Shown here: positions 38,035 through 47,051 of the stretch, in pieces
Layout of the letters: each line of letters opens with the position of its first letter
Numbering within the stretch: position 1 is the stretch's first letter
Assembly (NCBI GenBank): GCA_964578835.1
Contig: CAZOEL010000025.1
Location: 12,195 to 76,194 of the forward strand
Direction: 5' to 3'
Origin: CAZOEL01 sp964578835
Lineage (GTDB): Bacteria; Desulfobacterota; Syntrophobacteria; Syntrophobacterales; Syntrophobacteraceae
DNA: 64,000 nucleotides
Notes under the pieces: generated by a model
What the model saw: the letters and a program-made list of their open reading frames with translations, nothing else
What the model was told of the DNA's origin: nothing
Database searches by the model: none
Made by a program: the position numbers and the translations under genes

Positions 38035-39515
38035 TTGGACTCCTCCGTAAGCATTCCGTCTGCAAAATCTCCGAGGGATTTTCTCAGCAGCGCCTGAGCG
38101 ATTCTCGCTTCAAAAAGAGCGGCCGTACGCGAGACCTCCGCCCGATTCCAGGCCAGCTCCGCCTGAAGCAGCGAATCGACCCCCGCGACCTCGTTGCGAT
38201 ACAGATTGCGGACTTCATCGAGAGCTTGTTCAGCCCACTCGCTTCGTTCATCGGCGACGCGGGCTTTTTCCGAAGCTTCCTCCAGCGCCAGAGCGGCCTG
38301 ATTGACTTCCAGCGCAATATCGAGCTCGATCTGTTTTCCGCGCGCTTCGATCTCCTTGAGGCGGGCTTTGGCTTCGCGAATTCTCGACATGCTGACTCCT
38401 CCCTCGAAGATGGGCCAGGAGGCCTGCAGTCCCAGCATCCAACTATCGGCGCTCCCATCCAGCTTCTCGGAATCCACCTCATACTGAGCGTTTGCTCCCA
38501 ACCTCGGAAGAAGCCCGCCTTTTGCCGACTTCACCCGCTCTTCAGCGGATTGGATGAGCGCTTTCACCGAAGCCATCTCAGGACGATTGCTCAGCGCCTG
38601 TCGAACCAAAGAGGCGGAATCTGCATCGGATGCCGGCGGCATGGACTCGAGAGACAGAGCCAGAGCGGGGCCAGGAATCTCCTCAGAGCCGATGGGACGG
38701 GCAATGAGCCGTTCCAGAGCCGCCTGTAGCTTCCGTGCTCCCGTACGGGCCGTAAGCAGGTTCTCCTGCGCCTCTGAGACGCGAACCTTCAAGCGCAAAA
38801 GCTCGCTCGGAAGGGCCATTTGAGCCCGCCCTCTCGCTTCGCCAATCTGATGGTCGGTCATCGCCGATCCGAGAGCCCGCTCCGCAACGCCAATGAAGCT
38901 AAGAGCGCTCAGCCAGCGGTAATAAGTTTCCGTAACCTTCGACACGAGCTGGTTTCGCCCCGCTTTGAGCTCGGCTTCCGTAGATCGATGCATCGCCATG
39001 GCCGCTTTGCGCTCATGCCAGCGGCTTCCGCCCTGGAAAAGCACCCACTCCGCCTGCGCTTTCGAGCCGAAATTCTGCTGCTCGCCGGGGTCGTTGAAGT
39101 TCACATTGGGTTCGAGCCTTCGCTGGTTGATAATGTGCATGAGGGCGAAAACCGGATTGTCTGTGATGTTGAAATCTCCGGACAGCACAAGCCGGGGATA
39201 GAAGGATGCTTCCGCCTGCGCAACCTGTTCGGCGGCAGCGGTTATCCTCTGAGTGATCTGGATGAGCTCGGGGTTAGCCTTTAGGGCTTCATCGATCGCC
39301 GCATCCAGAGTAAGGTAGCCTTTGGGCTCTTGCGCAGGAAGCTTTGATTCTTCCTGTTGCTGAAGGACGGCCGAAGGAGGTGGAAGAGAAAAGGCAGCTT
39401 CCCGATGTTGGGACTGCTCGCGCCAGCTACAGCTAGGGCAAAGCAGAATAACCAAAAGATAAATCCACGCTCCGTTCGGGATTCGCGCAAACAGAAAGAA
39501 CAGTCGCCCACTCAT
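38031..39515 (-). CDS. TolC-family outer membrane efflux channel
   Basis: About 494 residues. ATG 39515 is chosen because GAGAGG lies 6 bp upstream and it places a signal peptide (FARIPNGAWIYLLVILLCPSC) at the N-terminus; longer in-frame starts lack this. Two outer-membrane-efflux repeats are visible (AIDEALKANPELIQITQRITAAAEQVAQAEASFYPRL and SLVRQALSNRPEMASVKALIQSAEERVKSAKGGLLPRLG). A cysteine near the signal-peptide end hints at a lipoprotein, but the lipobox is poor. It is first of the three efflux genes. Confidence 0.92.
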   Translation of the reverse strand: MSGRLFFLFARIPNGAWIYLLVILLCPSCSWREQSQHREAAFSLPPPSAVLQQQEESKLPAQEPKGYLTLDAAIDEALKANPELIQITQRITAAAEQVAQAEASFYPRLVLSGDFNITDNPVFALMHIINQRRLEPNVNFNDPGEQQNFGSKAQAEWVLFQGGSRWHERKAAMAMHRSTEAELKAGRNQLVSKVTETYYRWLSALSFIGVAERALGSAMTDHQIGEARGRAQMALPSELLRLKVRVSEAQENLLTARTGARKLQAALERLIARPIGSEEIPGPALALSLESMPPASDADSASLVRQALSNRPEMASVKALIQSAEERVKSAKGGLLPRLGANAQYEVDSEKLDGSADSWMLGLQASWPIFEGGVSMSRIREAKARLKEIEARGKQIELDIALEVNQAALALEEASEKARVADERSEWAEQALDEVRNLYRNEVAGVDSLLQAELAWNRAEVSRTAALFEARIAQALLRKSLGDFADGMLTEESK

Positions 39516-39728
39516 ACGCATCCTCTCATCCATCTTTGAATATGAATAACATCGACAACTGGCGCCTAATTTACAAATGGATCCGTCAGATAGCAATAGA
39601 GTCGCTCGTATGATATTGTGCTGAACCGAATATGCGATCGGAAAGGAGCCTTCACGAAGAGGGCAAAAGCTAATAGGCATGACGACGCCGGTCATGCGCC
39701 GGCGTCCTACTGGAAACACCCCGCATAT

Positions 39729-40322
39729 TCAATCTATGATGCTATGTCCAACGAGCAAGACGATCACGAGCAAACCGAGGGACAGGGGGTGTGTATGGAT
39801 TTGGTAGACAGTCCTTCGCATACTCTTGGGACTGATCCTGAATTTTATTACCATGCCTATAGCGGCAAGCGAGGCCATTATTGTCAACCCCCATTCCGGA
39901 AGAGAACTTGACCTGCAATGCGATAGGCTAAAATGGATAGAGGCCAGCAGTAGAGCCAACAGATTCAAAGTGTAATGCAGGGGCATCAGATACTTCTTTT
40001 GAGCCTGGTTGAACCGTTTCAACCGGTCTTTGAGACTTTCAGCCATAGCGGTGTTGTGAATGAGCCCTCTGATCAGTAAGCTAAGCAAAACCGGCAAATT
40101 TGCGGCGCCAAATATCCAGGCGGCAAACTCTCCTGTCAGCTCATTTCCTTTATCACCTCTCCCATGTCCAGACGTGGAGAATGCGCTCCCGCCAAAATGC
40201 TTCCCTTTGTAACCGTGATCATCAGCAAGCGCATCAGGGTGAGAAGTCGCTAAACAAAAACCGGAAAGCAGAAGCATACCTACCAACAGAGCTCTGATAA
40301 ATGATCTATTCCGATTCTGCAT
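39729..40322 (-). CDS. Membrane protein with multiple conserved-looking histidines, possibly cytochrome b-like
   Basis: About 197 residues from ATG 40322. A signal-like start (FIRALLVGMLLLSGFCLA) precedes a His/Gly-rich segment (DDHGYKGKHFGGSAFSTSGHGRGD), then four predicted helices (AAWIFGAANLPVLLSLLIRG; LHYTLNLLALLLASIHFSL; GLTIMASLAAIGMVIKF; HPLSLGLLVIVLLVGHSI). Histidines in LHYTLN, ASIHFSLSH, QIHTHPLS and VGHS sit where heme ligands would be in cytochrome b561 or ferric-reductase-like proteins. Heme binding is inference. It overlaps the upstream small gene region and shares its direction. Confidence 0.6.
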   Translation of the reverse strand: MQNRNRSFIRALLVGMLLLSGFCLATSHPDALADDHGYKGKHFGGSAFSTSGHGRGDKGNELTGEFAAWIFGAANLPVLLSLLIRGLIHNTAMAESLKDRLKRFNQAQKKYLMPLHYTLNLLALLLASIHFSLSHCRSSSLPEWGLTIMASLAAIGMVIKFRISPKSMRRTVYQIHTHPLSLGLLVIVLLVGHSIID

Positions 40323-40354
40323 TTCTGTCTCTTCCTTCTTTTTTCCCGAACAAC

Positions 40355-40747
40355 TCAATCGCTTGGCAAGCTTCGCCGAAGGCGTTCGACCAATTCTTCC
40401 AGATCGTTCTTATCCCCTTCCTGGTAATCGTCCGGGTAGAGAAGGAGAGACATATAGAAGACGCTCCCCAGGTGCAGCGCATAACCAGCCCGTTTGGCGA
40501 AATCGATCAACCCGCTCATGATTTCTTCACGGATGCTGTGCTCGACATCTTCAAGGAGTGGTTCCACTGCTTCAGGCAGATCCAATAAGATCATGCTTTT
40601 TACTTCCAGATGACGACGGTAGCCATCAGGATCGTTGTCAGTAAAGAGCGCTTTATGAGCATCCGCTTCGGTTTCACGGATCTCTCCCGCGACCTTTTCA
40701 ATTGTTTGCAGGACGTTTTCCAATGCTCTTTTCGATTCTTTCTTCAT
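40355..40747 (-). CDS. Small helical protein of unknown function
   Basis: A 130-residue, largely alpha-helical acidic protein (RALENVLQTIEKVAGEIRETEADAHKALF ... SIREEIMSGLIDFAKRAGYALHLGSVFYMSLLLYPDDY). GGGAG precedes the ATG. No membrane segment or known domain was recognised. It lies 32 bp upstream of the histidine-rich membrane protein in the same orientation, so the two probably form an operon. The ~30-residue N-terminal helix looks coiled-coil forming. Confidence 0.6.
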   Translation of the reverse strand: MKKESKRALENVLQTIEKVAGEIRETEADAHKALFTDNDPDGYRRHLEVKSMILLDLPEAVEPLLEDVEHSIREEIMSGLIDFAKRAGYALHLGSVFYMSLLLYPDDYQEGDKNDLEELVERLRRSLPSD

Positions 40748-41023
40748 CTGCGCTCCCGATAAAGATTACCGAACTCTGGGGGGATCGGAGATTTCCAAGC
40801 ATGGCAAGTGCAGCCCGGAATGGCTCCCATCGTGGTTTCAGCCTCTACCAGACGGTAGATATTAGCATAAAAGAAGGCGGTCGGTAATCAAATTGCTTCG
40901 CTAAATCTAAATGAGAATTGTTGCGCGCTGGACAGAGTCGTCTGTACTGTGATATCAAATCCTGAAATCGACGTATGACACACCCCCTCCACTCACAACA
41001 ATATTTGAAGGAGGATAACCGCT

Positions 41024-41410
41024 ATGTCAGCAGAGAAAAGAAAACATCCCAGGTTTCATGTCAAATACGGAGCTCTCGCCGCACTGCGGAAACCCGGCGA
41101 ACTGATGACGAAGATCGGCTTGGTCGAAGATATCAGTGAAGGAGGCTTGGGGTTTGCGCATGTAGGCAAGTGGGAATGGCCTGATGGGCGGATGGAGCTC
41201 GAGATAGCCGGGCATGAGATGGCGGCGGCGTCGATGGGCCGGATTTCATGCAAGCTCGTCCACAAGGATGTCGTGGATATTGATGCTTTCGATCCCCTGG
41301 AAACCGTCCATTGCGGTTTGCAGTTCGAGGAGCTCTCTGAAAATCAATCCGCGGCCCTAAAGCAGATTATCAAAATGAATAAGGCGAAGCATGCTCCGCT
41401 GACGCATTGA
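41024..41410 (+). CDS. PilZ-domain cyclic-di-GMP-binding protein
   Basis: A 128-residue single PilZ domain. The N-terminal basic motif is EKRKHPRFHVKYGA (R-rich, corresponding to RxxxR) and the second motif VEDISEGGLGF matches D/NxSxxG, the two elements that grip cyclic-di-GMP. GGAGG lies before the ATG. It is monocistronic. The window also encodes EAL- and GGDEF-like proteins, so it may act in the same signalling network. Confidence 0.85.
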   Translation: MSAEKRKHPRFHVKYGALAALRKPGELMTKIGLVEDISEGGLGFAHVGKWEWPDGRMELEIAGHEMAAASMGRISCKLVHKDVVDIDAFDPLETVHCGLQFEELSENQSAALKQIIKMNKAKHAPLTH

Positions 41411-41713
41411 ACACGTTGCGAACTGACTGTCCGCCGTCCTGTGCGCACTAGGCGCTCGTTCTACAGGACGGCGCATCATACAGGCGACAGCAGCTCCCAT
41501 AAACGAATCGGTTGGCATTGCTCCGAAACCTGGTCCCTTCAGCCTTTCTATTGAATCAGGCTTGAGCCTTCTCCGCATCGCCGCTTCAATCCATGCCGCC
41601 TTGTACCATTTGACACTTAATTCCCCCTTTGTTAGCTTATCGACTGCATTGAGCGCTTTTTATTACAACAGGCTTCACTTGTCTGAAATCATTGCGGAAC
41701 ACGATAAAACGCC
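41411..41713. other. Intergenic region with a terminator-like hairpin
   Basis: CGCCGTCCTGT (41432-41442) pairs perfectly with ACAGGACGGCG (41463-41473), a likely terminator stem for the PilZ gene, though no T run follows. The rest up to mqnB shows nothing else distinct; no Shine-Dalgarno is obvious before the mqnB ATG. Confidence 0.5.
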
Positions 41714-42541
41714 ATGGACGCCCCCGAAAGGACAATTGACACGGCCATACTTGGAGCCGTCATCAAGGAGATTGAGCCGCTATGCGGCGTTCTCAATGAC
41801 TTGCATAGCTTTGAGCTCCGAGGACAGTCTTTTTTTTCGGGAATTTACGCCGGCAGACGCCTTCTGGTCGGCGCAACCGGCATCGGGAAAGTGAACGCAG
41901 CCATAACGACCTCCGCGCTGCTCGAGCGTTTTTCCGTCTCGAGGGTCTGCAATATGGGCTGTGCGGGAGCCTACGCAGAAGGTCCCCTGCAAGTTGGCGA
42001 CGTGCTGTTGACGGACGACTCGCTTCTCGGCGACGAGGGGATTCTTGGCGAAGGCGGACCTCAGTCTTCAAGAGAGATTGGCATCCCAATCCTCGTACAC
42101 AACGGAAAGCAGTTCTTCGACTCTATTCCCCTGGACGAGCATCTGGAGGGTCAAGGAATTCGAGGGAAGATCCCAAGCGGCTGGCGCTATTCGACCGGCG
42201 GCCCGGCTCCCGAGGCTGAATGGGTTATAGAATCAGATGACAGAGCAAGAAAGAATGAGGAACGTTTTCGGATCGTCTACGGTCCCAGCCTCACGGTAGG
42301 GATGGCGAGCGCAGATCTCGCCACGGCCTCAAAACGATTCTCGCACTACGGGGCCTTTGCTGAAAACATGGAAGGAAGCGCTGTTGCTCAGGCTTGCTTT
42401 CGCTTCGGCGTTCCAGTTATTGAATGCCGGGGGATGAGCAACATTGCCGGAAATAGATCCAAAGCGCACTGGCGGTTGGAAGAGGCGATCTCGCATTGTA
42501 ATGCTATAATATTGGGATGGCTTGCTCAAAGCCGCATCTGA
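41714..42541 (+). CDS. mqnB: Futalosine hydrolase (menaquinone biosynthesis)
   Basis: A 275-residue nucleoside-hydrolase-fold protein of the MTA/SAH phosphorylase family. Seen: AILGAVIKEIEPL, VGATGIGKVNAAI, CNMGCAGAYAEGPLQVGDVLL, and a C-terminal region AENMEGSAVAQACFRFGVPVIECRGMSNIAG, with the catalytic-type Glu in ENMEGSA and Asp/Asn nearby. It removes hypoxanthine from futalosine to give dehypoxanthinylfutalosine in the alternative menaquinone pathway. It directly precedes mqnD, which encodes a later enzyme of the same pathway. It is somewhat longer than typical because of an inserted stretch around residues 135-190. Confidence 0.88.
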   Translation: MDAPERTIDTAILGAVIKEIEPLCGVLNDLHSFELRGQSFFSGIYAGRRLLVGATGIGKVNAAITTSALLERFSVSRVCNMGCAGAYAEGPLQVGDVLLTDDSLLGDEGILGEGGPQSSREIGIPILVHNGKQFFDSIPLDEHLEGQGIRGKIPSGWRYSTGGPAPEAEWVIESDDRARKNEERFRIVYGPSLTVGMASADLATASKRFSHYGAFAENMEGSAVAQACFRFGVPVIECRGMSNIAGNRSKAHWRLEEAISHCNAIILGWLAQSRI

Positions 42542-42555
42542 TGAAAGAGGAGAAC

Positions 42556-43401
42556 ATGAGACAGTCGATGCGACTGGGATTTTCGCCCTGTCCGAACGAT
42601 ACCTTCATTTTCTACGCTTTGGCGGAAGGACGCGTCAGCGCAAACCCTTATCGTCTCGACTTGACGATTGCCGACGTCGAAGCTCTCAACCGGGAAGCCC
42701 GGAACGGAGCGCTGGACGTGAGCAAAGTTTCCACTCACGCCATCCTGCACCTTTTGGAAGATTATCACCTGCTCGGGTCAGGCGGGGCCATCGGACGCGG
42801 CTGCGGTCCTCTCGTGGCATCCTCGAAGCCCATGAAGCCGGAAGAGCTCGGCAACAAGTCCATCGCCATACCGGGCAGGCACACGACAGCCAATCTGCTG
42901 CTCCAGCTTTCCGGCTTCCATCAGGGCGAAAGCGTCGAGATGCAGTTCGACCAGATCATGCCCTCCATTGCCTCCGGGAAAGTGGAAGCCGGCGTCATCA
43001 TCCACGAAGGCCGCTTCACTTACCCCGCCTTAGGGCTCGAGCTGGTCCTCGATCTCGGTCAATGGTGGGAATTGAAGACAGGGCTTCCCCTCCCCCTTGG
43101 AGGCATTGTCATGAGGCGCGACATGGGACTGGATGCGGCTCAATTCATGGAGAACAAGATTCGTGAAAGCCTGCTGTACGCCAGAACGTCGCCCAAGGAT
43201 GCATGGCCGTACATAAGAGAACGCGCACAAGAGATGGCGCCTGAAGTCATCCACCGGCACATCGACATGTTTGTTAATGATTTCAGTATGGATGCCGGCT
43301 TTGAAGGGAAGAAGGCAGTCAGATACATGCTCGAAGCAGCCGCAAAGCTTGAAGGCCTGCCCTTGCCCGAAGCGCCTGTCTTTTGGGATGACGCCCTATG
43401 A
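42556..43401 (+). CDS. mqnD: 1,4-dihydroxy-6-naphthoate synthase
   Basis: About 281 residues from ATG 42556, which has GAGGAG just upstream (an earlier in-frame ATG at 42541 is less likely). The N-terminus LGFSPCPNDTFIFYAL and the segments VSKVSTHAILHLL, LGSGGAIGRGCGPLV and HTTANLLLQL are diagnostic for the MqnA/MqnD periplasmic-binding-fold family; LPLPLGGIVMRRD fits MqnD. It converts cyclic dehypoxanthinylfutalosine to 1,4-dihydroxy-6-naphthoate. It forms an operon with mqnB. The other Mqn enzymes are not in this window. Confidence 0.92.
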   Translation: MRQSMRLGFSPCPNDTFIFYALAEGRVSANPYRLDLTIADVEALNREARNGALDVSKVSTHAILHLLEDYHLLGSGGAIGRGCGPLVASSKPMKPEELGNKSIAIPGRHTTANLLLQLSGFHQGESVEMQFDQIMPSIASGKVEAGVIIHEGRFTYPALGLELVLDLGQWWELKTGLPLPLGGIVMRRDMGLDAAQFMENKIRESLLYARTSPKDAWPYIRERAQEMAPEVIHRHIDMFVNDFSMDAGFEGKKAVRYMLEAAAKLEGLPLPEAPVFWDDAL

Positions 43402-43514
43402 TCCATCTTTCGACTTTGCGTTTTGATCATGTTAATCGCCCATGCTCATGCTTGTCTATGGCATGCGGCATGGGATCCAATCTTTGGACAACATAACCCC
43501 CAAGAGAGAGAATC

Positions 43515-44615
43515 ATGGAATCAAAGATGCTTCGATACTTCCTTTTTCCTCATTCAAGCCTGTCCGAAAGCGAATTCCGCAGCTTGTCGATTTTGCTCCC
43601 CAACCTCTCCTTACTCCAGGTCGTCCGCGCTCCGTCCATACCGCTATGGGCGGAAGGGCAGTTCTCCGCGGCGCAGGTCTTCCACGAACAAGAGCGTATG
43701 CAACAGATCGACGCCTGTTTGAGAAGCTTTCAGGAAGTCGGAAGTTTCTACGGGAACGAGTGCCTTCTGGCGTCTGTCAGCCAGAAGCTCAGTCTTCGGG
43801 AGTCTGGAGAAAGCCGCTTCAAGATTCAGGGAGATTTGAGAGGAAAGGAGACCAAGACGCCGGACCCGGAAGAAGCGCTGTTGCTTGAGGCGGGGACGTT
43901 CTTGGAAATGGCCCTGGATCTTGACGAAAAGGAGCGCGATCTCGAGACCGGCTTCTCTCAGGCAGAAGCCCTCGAAGACGAGTTCCGGCGCATTATCGGG
44001 ATGAGCGAGGGCGACGACATGGAAGACTCCATAGAATCCGTCACCCCGCCTCTTTCAATCGGCAAGGGAAACCTCGCCTTCATGCTCTCAAAGAGAATGA
44101 CCTGCTGGCTCCGGCTTTTCTCGCGCTATGCGCTCGCCGAAAAGCCGGTCCTGACGACTATTGTGCGAGACTCGGCCGAAGAGCTCTTCGACCATCTGCA
44201 GGCGCAATACGACCGGGCGGGCAAATCTTTTGGCATCACACGACGTTCCCTGGCTTCGATACCTTGTGCGGATCGTTTGTCGAAAGAGGCCTTTGCGTCG
44301 ATGGTCCGCGGAATGAGTGACGCGGGCTTGCTGGAATCCTACTGGAAAAGTCTTGAAGAAGTCCTGAGAAACCCGCATGACTCAGAGCTTGAGCAAGAAC
44401 TGGCGGAAAGAGCGCAAGCCATCGAGAAACAGATGCAAGGGCTGGAAAGCGCAAAGCATAGATCCGGGGCGAAGCGGACAACGCTCTCACTCACATACGT
44501 CGAAGAGCGCAGTATAAGCGATCTTTGGCATCCCATAGACAAGGAAGGTCATAAGCTCCTGGGCGATGGACAATCTTTACAGGGAGCTCCGTCCATCTTT
44601 CTCCACCTCGAATAA
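43515..44615 (+). CDS. Orphan cytoplasmic protein, unknown function
   Basis: A 366-residue soluble protein, MLRYFLFPHSSLSESEFRSLSILLPNLSLLQVVRAPSIP, with an acidic coiled segment (EMALDLDEKERDLETGFSQAEALEDEFRRIIG) and a basic/helical C-terminal half (LASIPCADRLSKEAFASMVRGM). No membrane span, metal-binding motif or recognised domain. The start at ATG 43515 is supported by AGAGAG. The gene lies 113 bp after mqnD on the same strand, so it may belong to the menaquinone unit, but I cannot assign a function. Confidence 0.7.
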   Translation: MESKMLRYFLFPHSSLSESEFRSLSILLPNLSLLQVVRAPSIPLWAEGQFSAAQVFHEQERMQQIDACLRSFQEVGSFYGNECLLASVSQKLSLRESGESRFKIQGDLRGKETKTPDPEEALLLEAGTFLEMALDLDEKERDLETGFSQAEALEDEFRRIIGMSEGDDMEDSIESVTPPLSIGKGNLAFMLSKRMTCWLRLFSRYALAEKPVLTTIVRDSAEELFDHLQAQYDRAGKSFGITRRSLASIPCADRLSKEAFASMVRGMSDAGLLESYWKSLEEVLRNPHDSELEQELAERAQAIEKQMQGLESAKHRSGAKRTTLSLTYVEERSISDLWHPIDKEGHKLLGDGQSLQGAPSIFLHLE

Positions 44616-44646
44616 ACTTCGGGTCATCATCCCACTGCGCACGTAG

Positions 44647-44745
44647 CGAGCGTAGGGTGGGCGCGTCTTTTTTTGCGCCCACAAGCTTGTCTAAGAGGAC
44701 CGGTCCTTGGTGGGCGGGAAAAAACCTCCGCCCACCCTACGCTCG
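44647..44745. repeat. Nested palindromic repeat, probable bidirectional terminator
   Basis: A 17-bp perfect inverted repeat (cgagcgtagggtgggcg at 44647-44663, its complement at 44729-44745) encloses two smaller hairpins: GTGGGCGC/GCGCCCAC (44657-44664, 44675-44682) with a T-rich loop, and GTGGGCGG/CCGCCCAC (44710-44717, 44728-44735) with an A-rich loop. It sits between the convergent orphan gene and the UbiB-family gene. Its right edge resembles 14903-14930. Confidence 0.75.
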
Positions 44746-44769
44746 TCAAAATGAGAAGCGCCGCCAATC

Positions 44770-46485
44770 CTATAACTTCCTCGACCTCAAAATGGAAATT
44801 ATCAGCCAGACGCCCAAAATGGTGGCGACGATATAGCCGGCAAGACCAAAAATCGCGGTCAGGGAGATGGTCTGGAACCCGAACAGATCGATTCTGAATT
44901 CGAGCACTTTCTGGCCGGAATTGAGGATCATGGCCGCCGCCAGAATGGATGCGGATATGACAATCCCCACCGTCAGCCGGTTAACGCCTTTCTCGATCTG
45001 ATTTTCTATTTTATCCAGACCTCCATGCCAGAGCTCCACGCGGTGTTTGCCCTTCGACGCCTGTTTGAGGATATCGTTCAGGTACTTCGGAGCGTTCTTG
45101 AGATACCCCCCCATGTAACGGACGTCTCTGCCCAGGTTTTTGAGCAGGCTTCTCGCCTCGTACCCTTTTTGTATCAACTGTTTCGCATAAGGCTTCGTCA
45201 CTTCGAGAATGCTCGCGTCGCTGCCGAGTATTTTGCCGAGCGCTTCGGTCTGTATGAAGGTCTTGAAAAGAAGGAGAAGGTTTCTGGGGAGTTGGATGTG
45301 GTGCTTGAGCACGAGCTGCATTACCTGATCGTAGACGTCCCTTACGGATATGTTTTTGAGGGAGCGGCCGTAGAAGGACTCGCTCATGTCTTTGAGATCC
45401 ACTCGAAAGGCGGCGATATCCACCGTCTCTTCATCGATAAGTCCCGCATCGGTCAAGGCGTCCATTACCATGTCGTAGTCGTGCTCGGCGTAACCCAGGA
45501 ATAGATTGGCGATCTGGCGCATCATTTCTTCATCGAGATAGCCGATTATGCCGAAATCGACGAGGCTGACCCTGCCGTCGGCCATGACGATGGTGTTGCC
45601 CGGATGAGGGTCCGCATGAAACGCGCCGAATTCCATCAACTGCTTGGAAAAAGAGCGCAAGCCAATCAGAGCCACTTCCCTGGGGTCGATTCCAAGCGCC
45701 CGGATAGCCTCCACATCATCCATCTTGACCCCGTCGATATACTCCATGACAAGAATCGACCTTGCGCAGTAATCCCAGTAGACCGCCGGGATGTAAATCT
45801 CGTCCACATCCCGGAAGTTGGAAGAGAATTTCTCGATGTTTCCGGCCTCGATCATCATATCGAGCTCTCTAAAAATGACGCGCTCGAATTCTTTCACCAG
45901 GTTCGAGACTCCCAATATGCGCCCAATCTCGAAAGAATTTTCTATCTTCTCCGCCAGGTAATACATGAGGCGAATATCTTCCCGGATCTTCTTGTCGATG
46001 CCGGGCCGGATGACTTTGACCGCCACCTTCTCGCCGGTAAAGAGCCGTCCCTTGTGGACCTGGCCGACGGAAGCCGCGGCGATGCATTCGGGATCGAATT
46101 CAGCAAAGATAGCCCTCAAAGGCCTTTTGAGCTCTTTTTCGAGGACGGCCTTAACATCCTCGAAGGGTATGGGGGGAACGCTGTCCTGAAGCTTTACGAG
46201 CTCCTCTATGTACTCGGGAGGGAATAGATCGGCGCGAGTGCTCATGAGCTGACCCAGCTTTATGAAGCTTGGACCAAGCTCCTCCAAAACCAGCCGAATG
46301 CGTCTGGGAGAAGGAAAACCGGAGCTGAATATGAGATCTTCATCCTCAACTCCTTTCCCTTTTGTTTTGCCGGAATCGAACATGCGCTCGACCAAATTGC
46401 CAAAACCATGCTTGATCAAGACTCCGGTGATGGCCCCGAATCTTCTGAAGCCCCTTGCGCCGTATCCACCATGAAGAAATCCCAT
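44770..46485 (-). CDS. UbiB/ABC1/ADCK-family atypical kinase
   Basis: About 571 residues from ATG 46485 (GGAAGGGGATGGG upstream; an in-frame TTG at 46509 is less likely). Family motifs: LGPSFIKLGQLMSTRADLFPPEY (KxGQ motif), AAASVGQVHKGRL (Ala/Ser-rich P-loop), VAVKVIRPG, EYIDGVKM, and the catalytic GAFHADPHPGNTIVMADGRVSLVDFGIIGYLD. Two C-terminal membrane helices follow (VGIVISASILAAAMIL and ISLTAIFGLAGYIVATILGVWLIISIL). The family supports quinone biosynthesis, so proximity to mqnBD suggests a menaquinone role, but it is on the opposite strand. ATPase activity rather than protein phosphorylation is typical of the family. Confidence 0.9.
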   Translation of the reverse strand: MGFLHGGYGARGFRRFGAITGVLIKHGFGNLVERMFDSGKTKGKGVEDEDLIFSSGFPSPRRIRLVLEELGPSFIKLGQLMSTRADLFPPEYIEELVKLQDSVPPIPFEDVKAVLEKELKRPLRAIFAEFDPECIAAASVGQVHKGRLFTGEKVAVKVIRPGIDKKIREDIRLMYYLAEKIENSFEIGRILGVSNLVKEFERVIFRELDMMIEAGNIEKFSSNFRDVDEIYIPAVYWDYCARSILVMEYIDGVKMDDVEAIRALGIDPREVALIGLRSFSKQLMEFGAFHADPHPGNTIVMADGRVSLVDFGIIGYLDEEMMRQIANLFLGYAEHDYDMVMDALTDAGLIDEETVDIAAFRVDLKDMSESFYGRSLKNISVRDVYDQVMQLVLKHHIQLPRNLLLLFKTFIQTEALGKILGSDASILEVTKPYAKQLIQKGYEARSLLKNLGRDVRYMGGYLKNAPKYLNDILKQASKGKHRVELWHGGLDKIENQIEKGVNRLTVGIVISASILAAAMILNSGQKVLEFRIDLFGFQTISLTAIFGLAGYIVATILGVWLIISILRSRKL

Positions 46486-46544
46486 CCCATCCCCTTCCGA
46501 TCCAAGCAATCATTTCGACCGCTTCTCAAAGCTTGCACACAGAA

Positions 46545-46567
46545 CAATAGACATTATCGCAAATAGG
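46545..46567 (-). repeat. IS end-like repeat, also present at 53422-53443
   Basis: A shared 22-bp word (core AATAGACATTATCGCAAAT) spanning the stop codon and end of the transposase remnant. Its position fits the right terminal inverted repeat of the IS. A second solo copy lies at 53422-53443. Confidence 0.6.
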
Positions 46568-46800
46568 CCGATCTAGAGTGGACTCTGAAATTATGCAGAG
46601 CGCAAGCAATCTCGATCACCAGATCATCATATTGATCTTTGGTGTTTCTGAAAACATCTTTGACTATTCGACATCGTTTCACTCCCGATATGACATGCTC
46701 TACGATGATGCGAACCTCATGATATGAGTCTATTCTCCTCCTTTTATTTCGGTGTCAATCCCTTTCCTCTGCTTCTCGAGCCTATTTTTTTGCCAAAGAC
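46554..46800 (-). pseudogene. Remnant of an IS5-group (DDE_Tnp_4-like) transposase C-terminus
   Basis: Read on the minus strand, a frame ending at TAA 46554-46556 gives EVRIIVEHVISGVKR, CRIVKDVFRNTK, DDLVIEIACALHNFR and a RSAYLR end. These are the classic C-terminus of IS5-group DDE transposases. Upstream the coding sequence continues only with a TAA stop and a frameshift (SRGKGLTPK, stop, KEENR, shift), so it is decayed. The 5' part and left end are not visible. It is a fossil of a mobile element, not a working transposase. Confidence 0.75.
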
Positions 46801-47051
46801 TGAACCGGCTCCTATCCCGGCAGAGGATACTCAGACTCGTCCGGTTCCGACACTCTTCCCTTCCTGAAAACCTTTACCTGATAGGGATCTCTGGACAAAT
46901 GGGAGGGCCTGGCGCAGTGTTTGAGTCTTCTCTTTCCATCGCCTCGCTTTGCTTGTAAGATCTCCCAAACCGATGGGATCATTAAAGAGGACGTCGAATC
47001 GGCTCGGATAGCCTTCGGCTGGGGAATCGGAATGGAAAGGGGATAAGCCGA

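Larger units (their letters stand above)
46486..47051. other. Intergenic region containing a decayed insertion sequence
   Basis: Contains the transposase remnant (separate entry) and the IS end-like repeat at 46545-46567. The part from ~46830 to 47051 shows no supported gene; GGAAAGGGG near 47030-47040 serves the GNAT gene. Confidence 0.5.
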
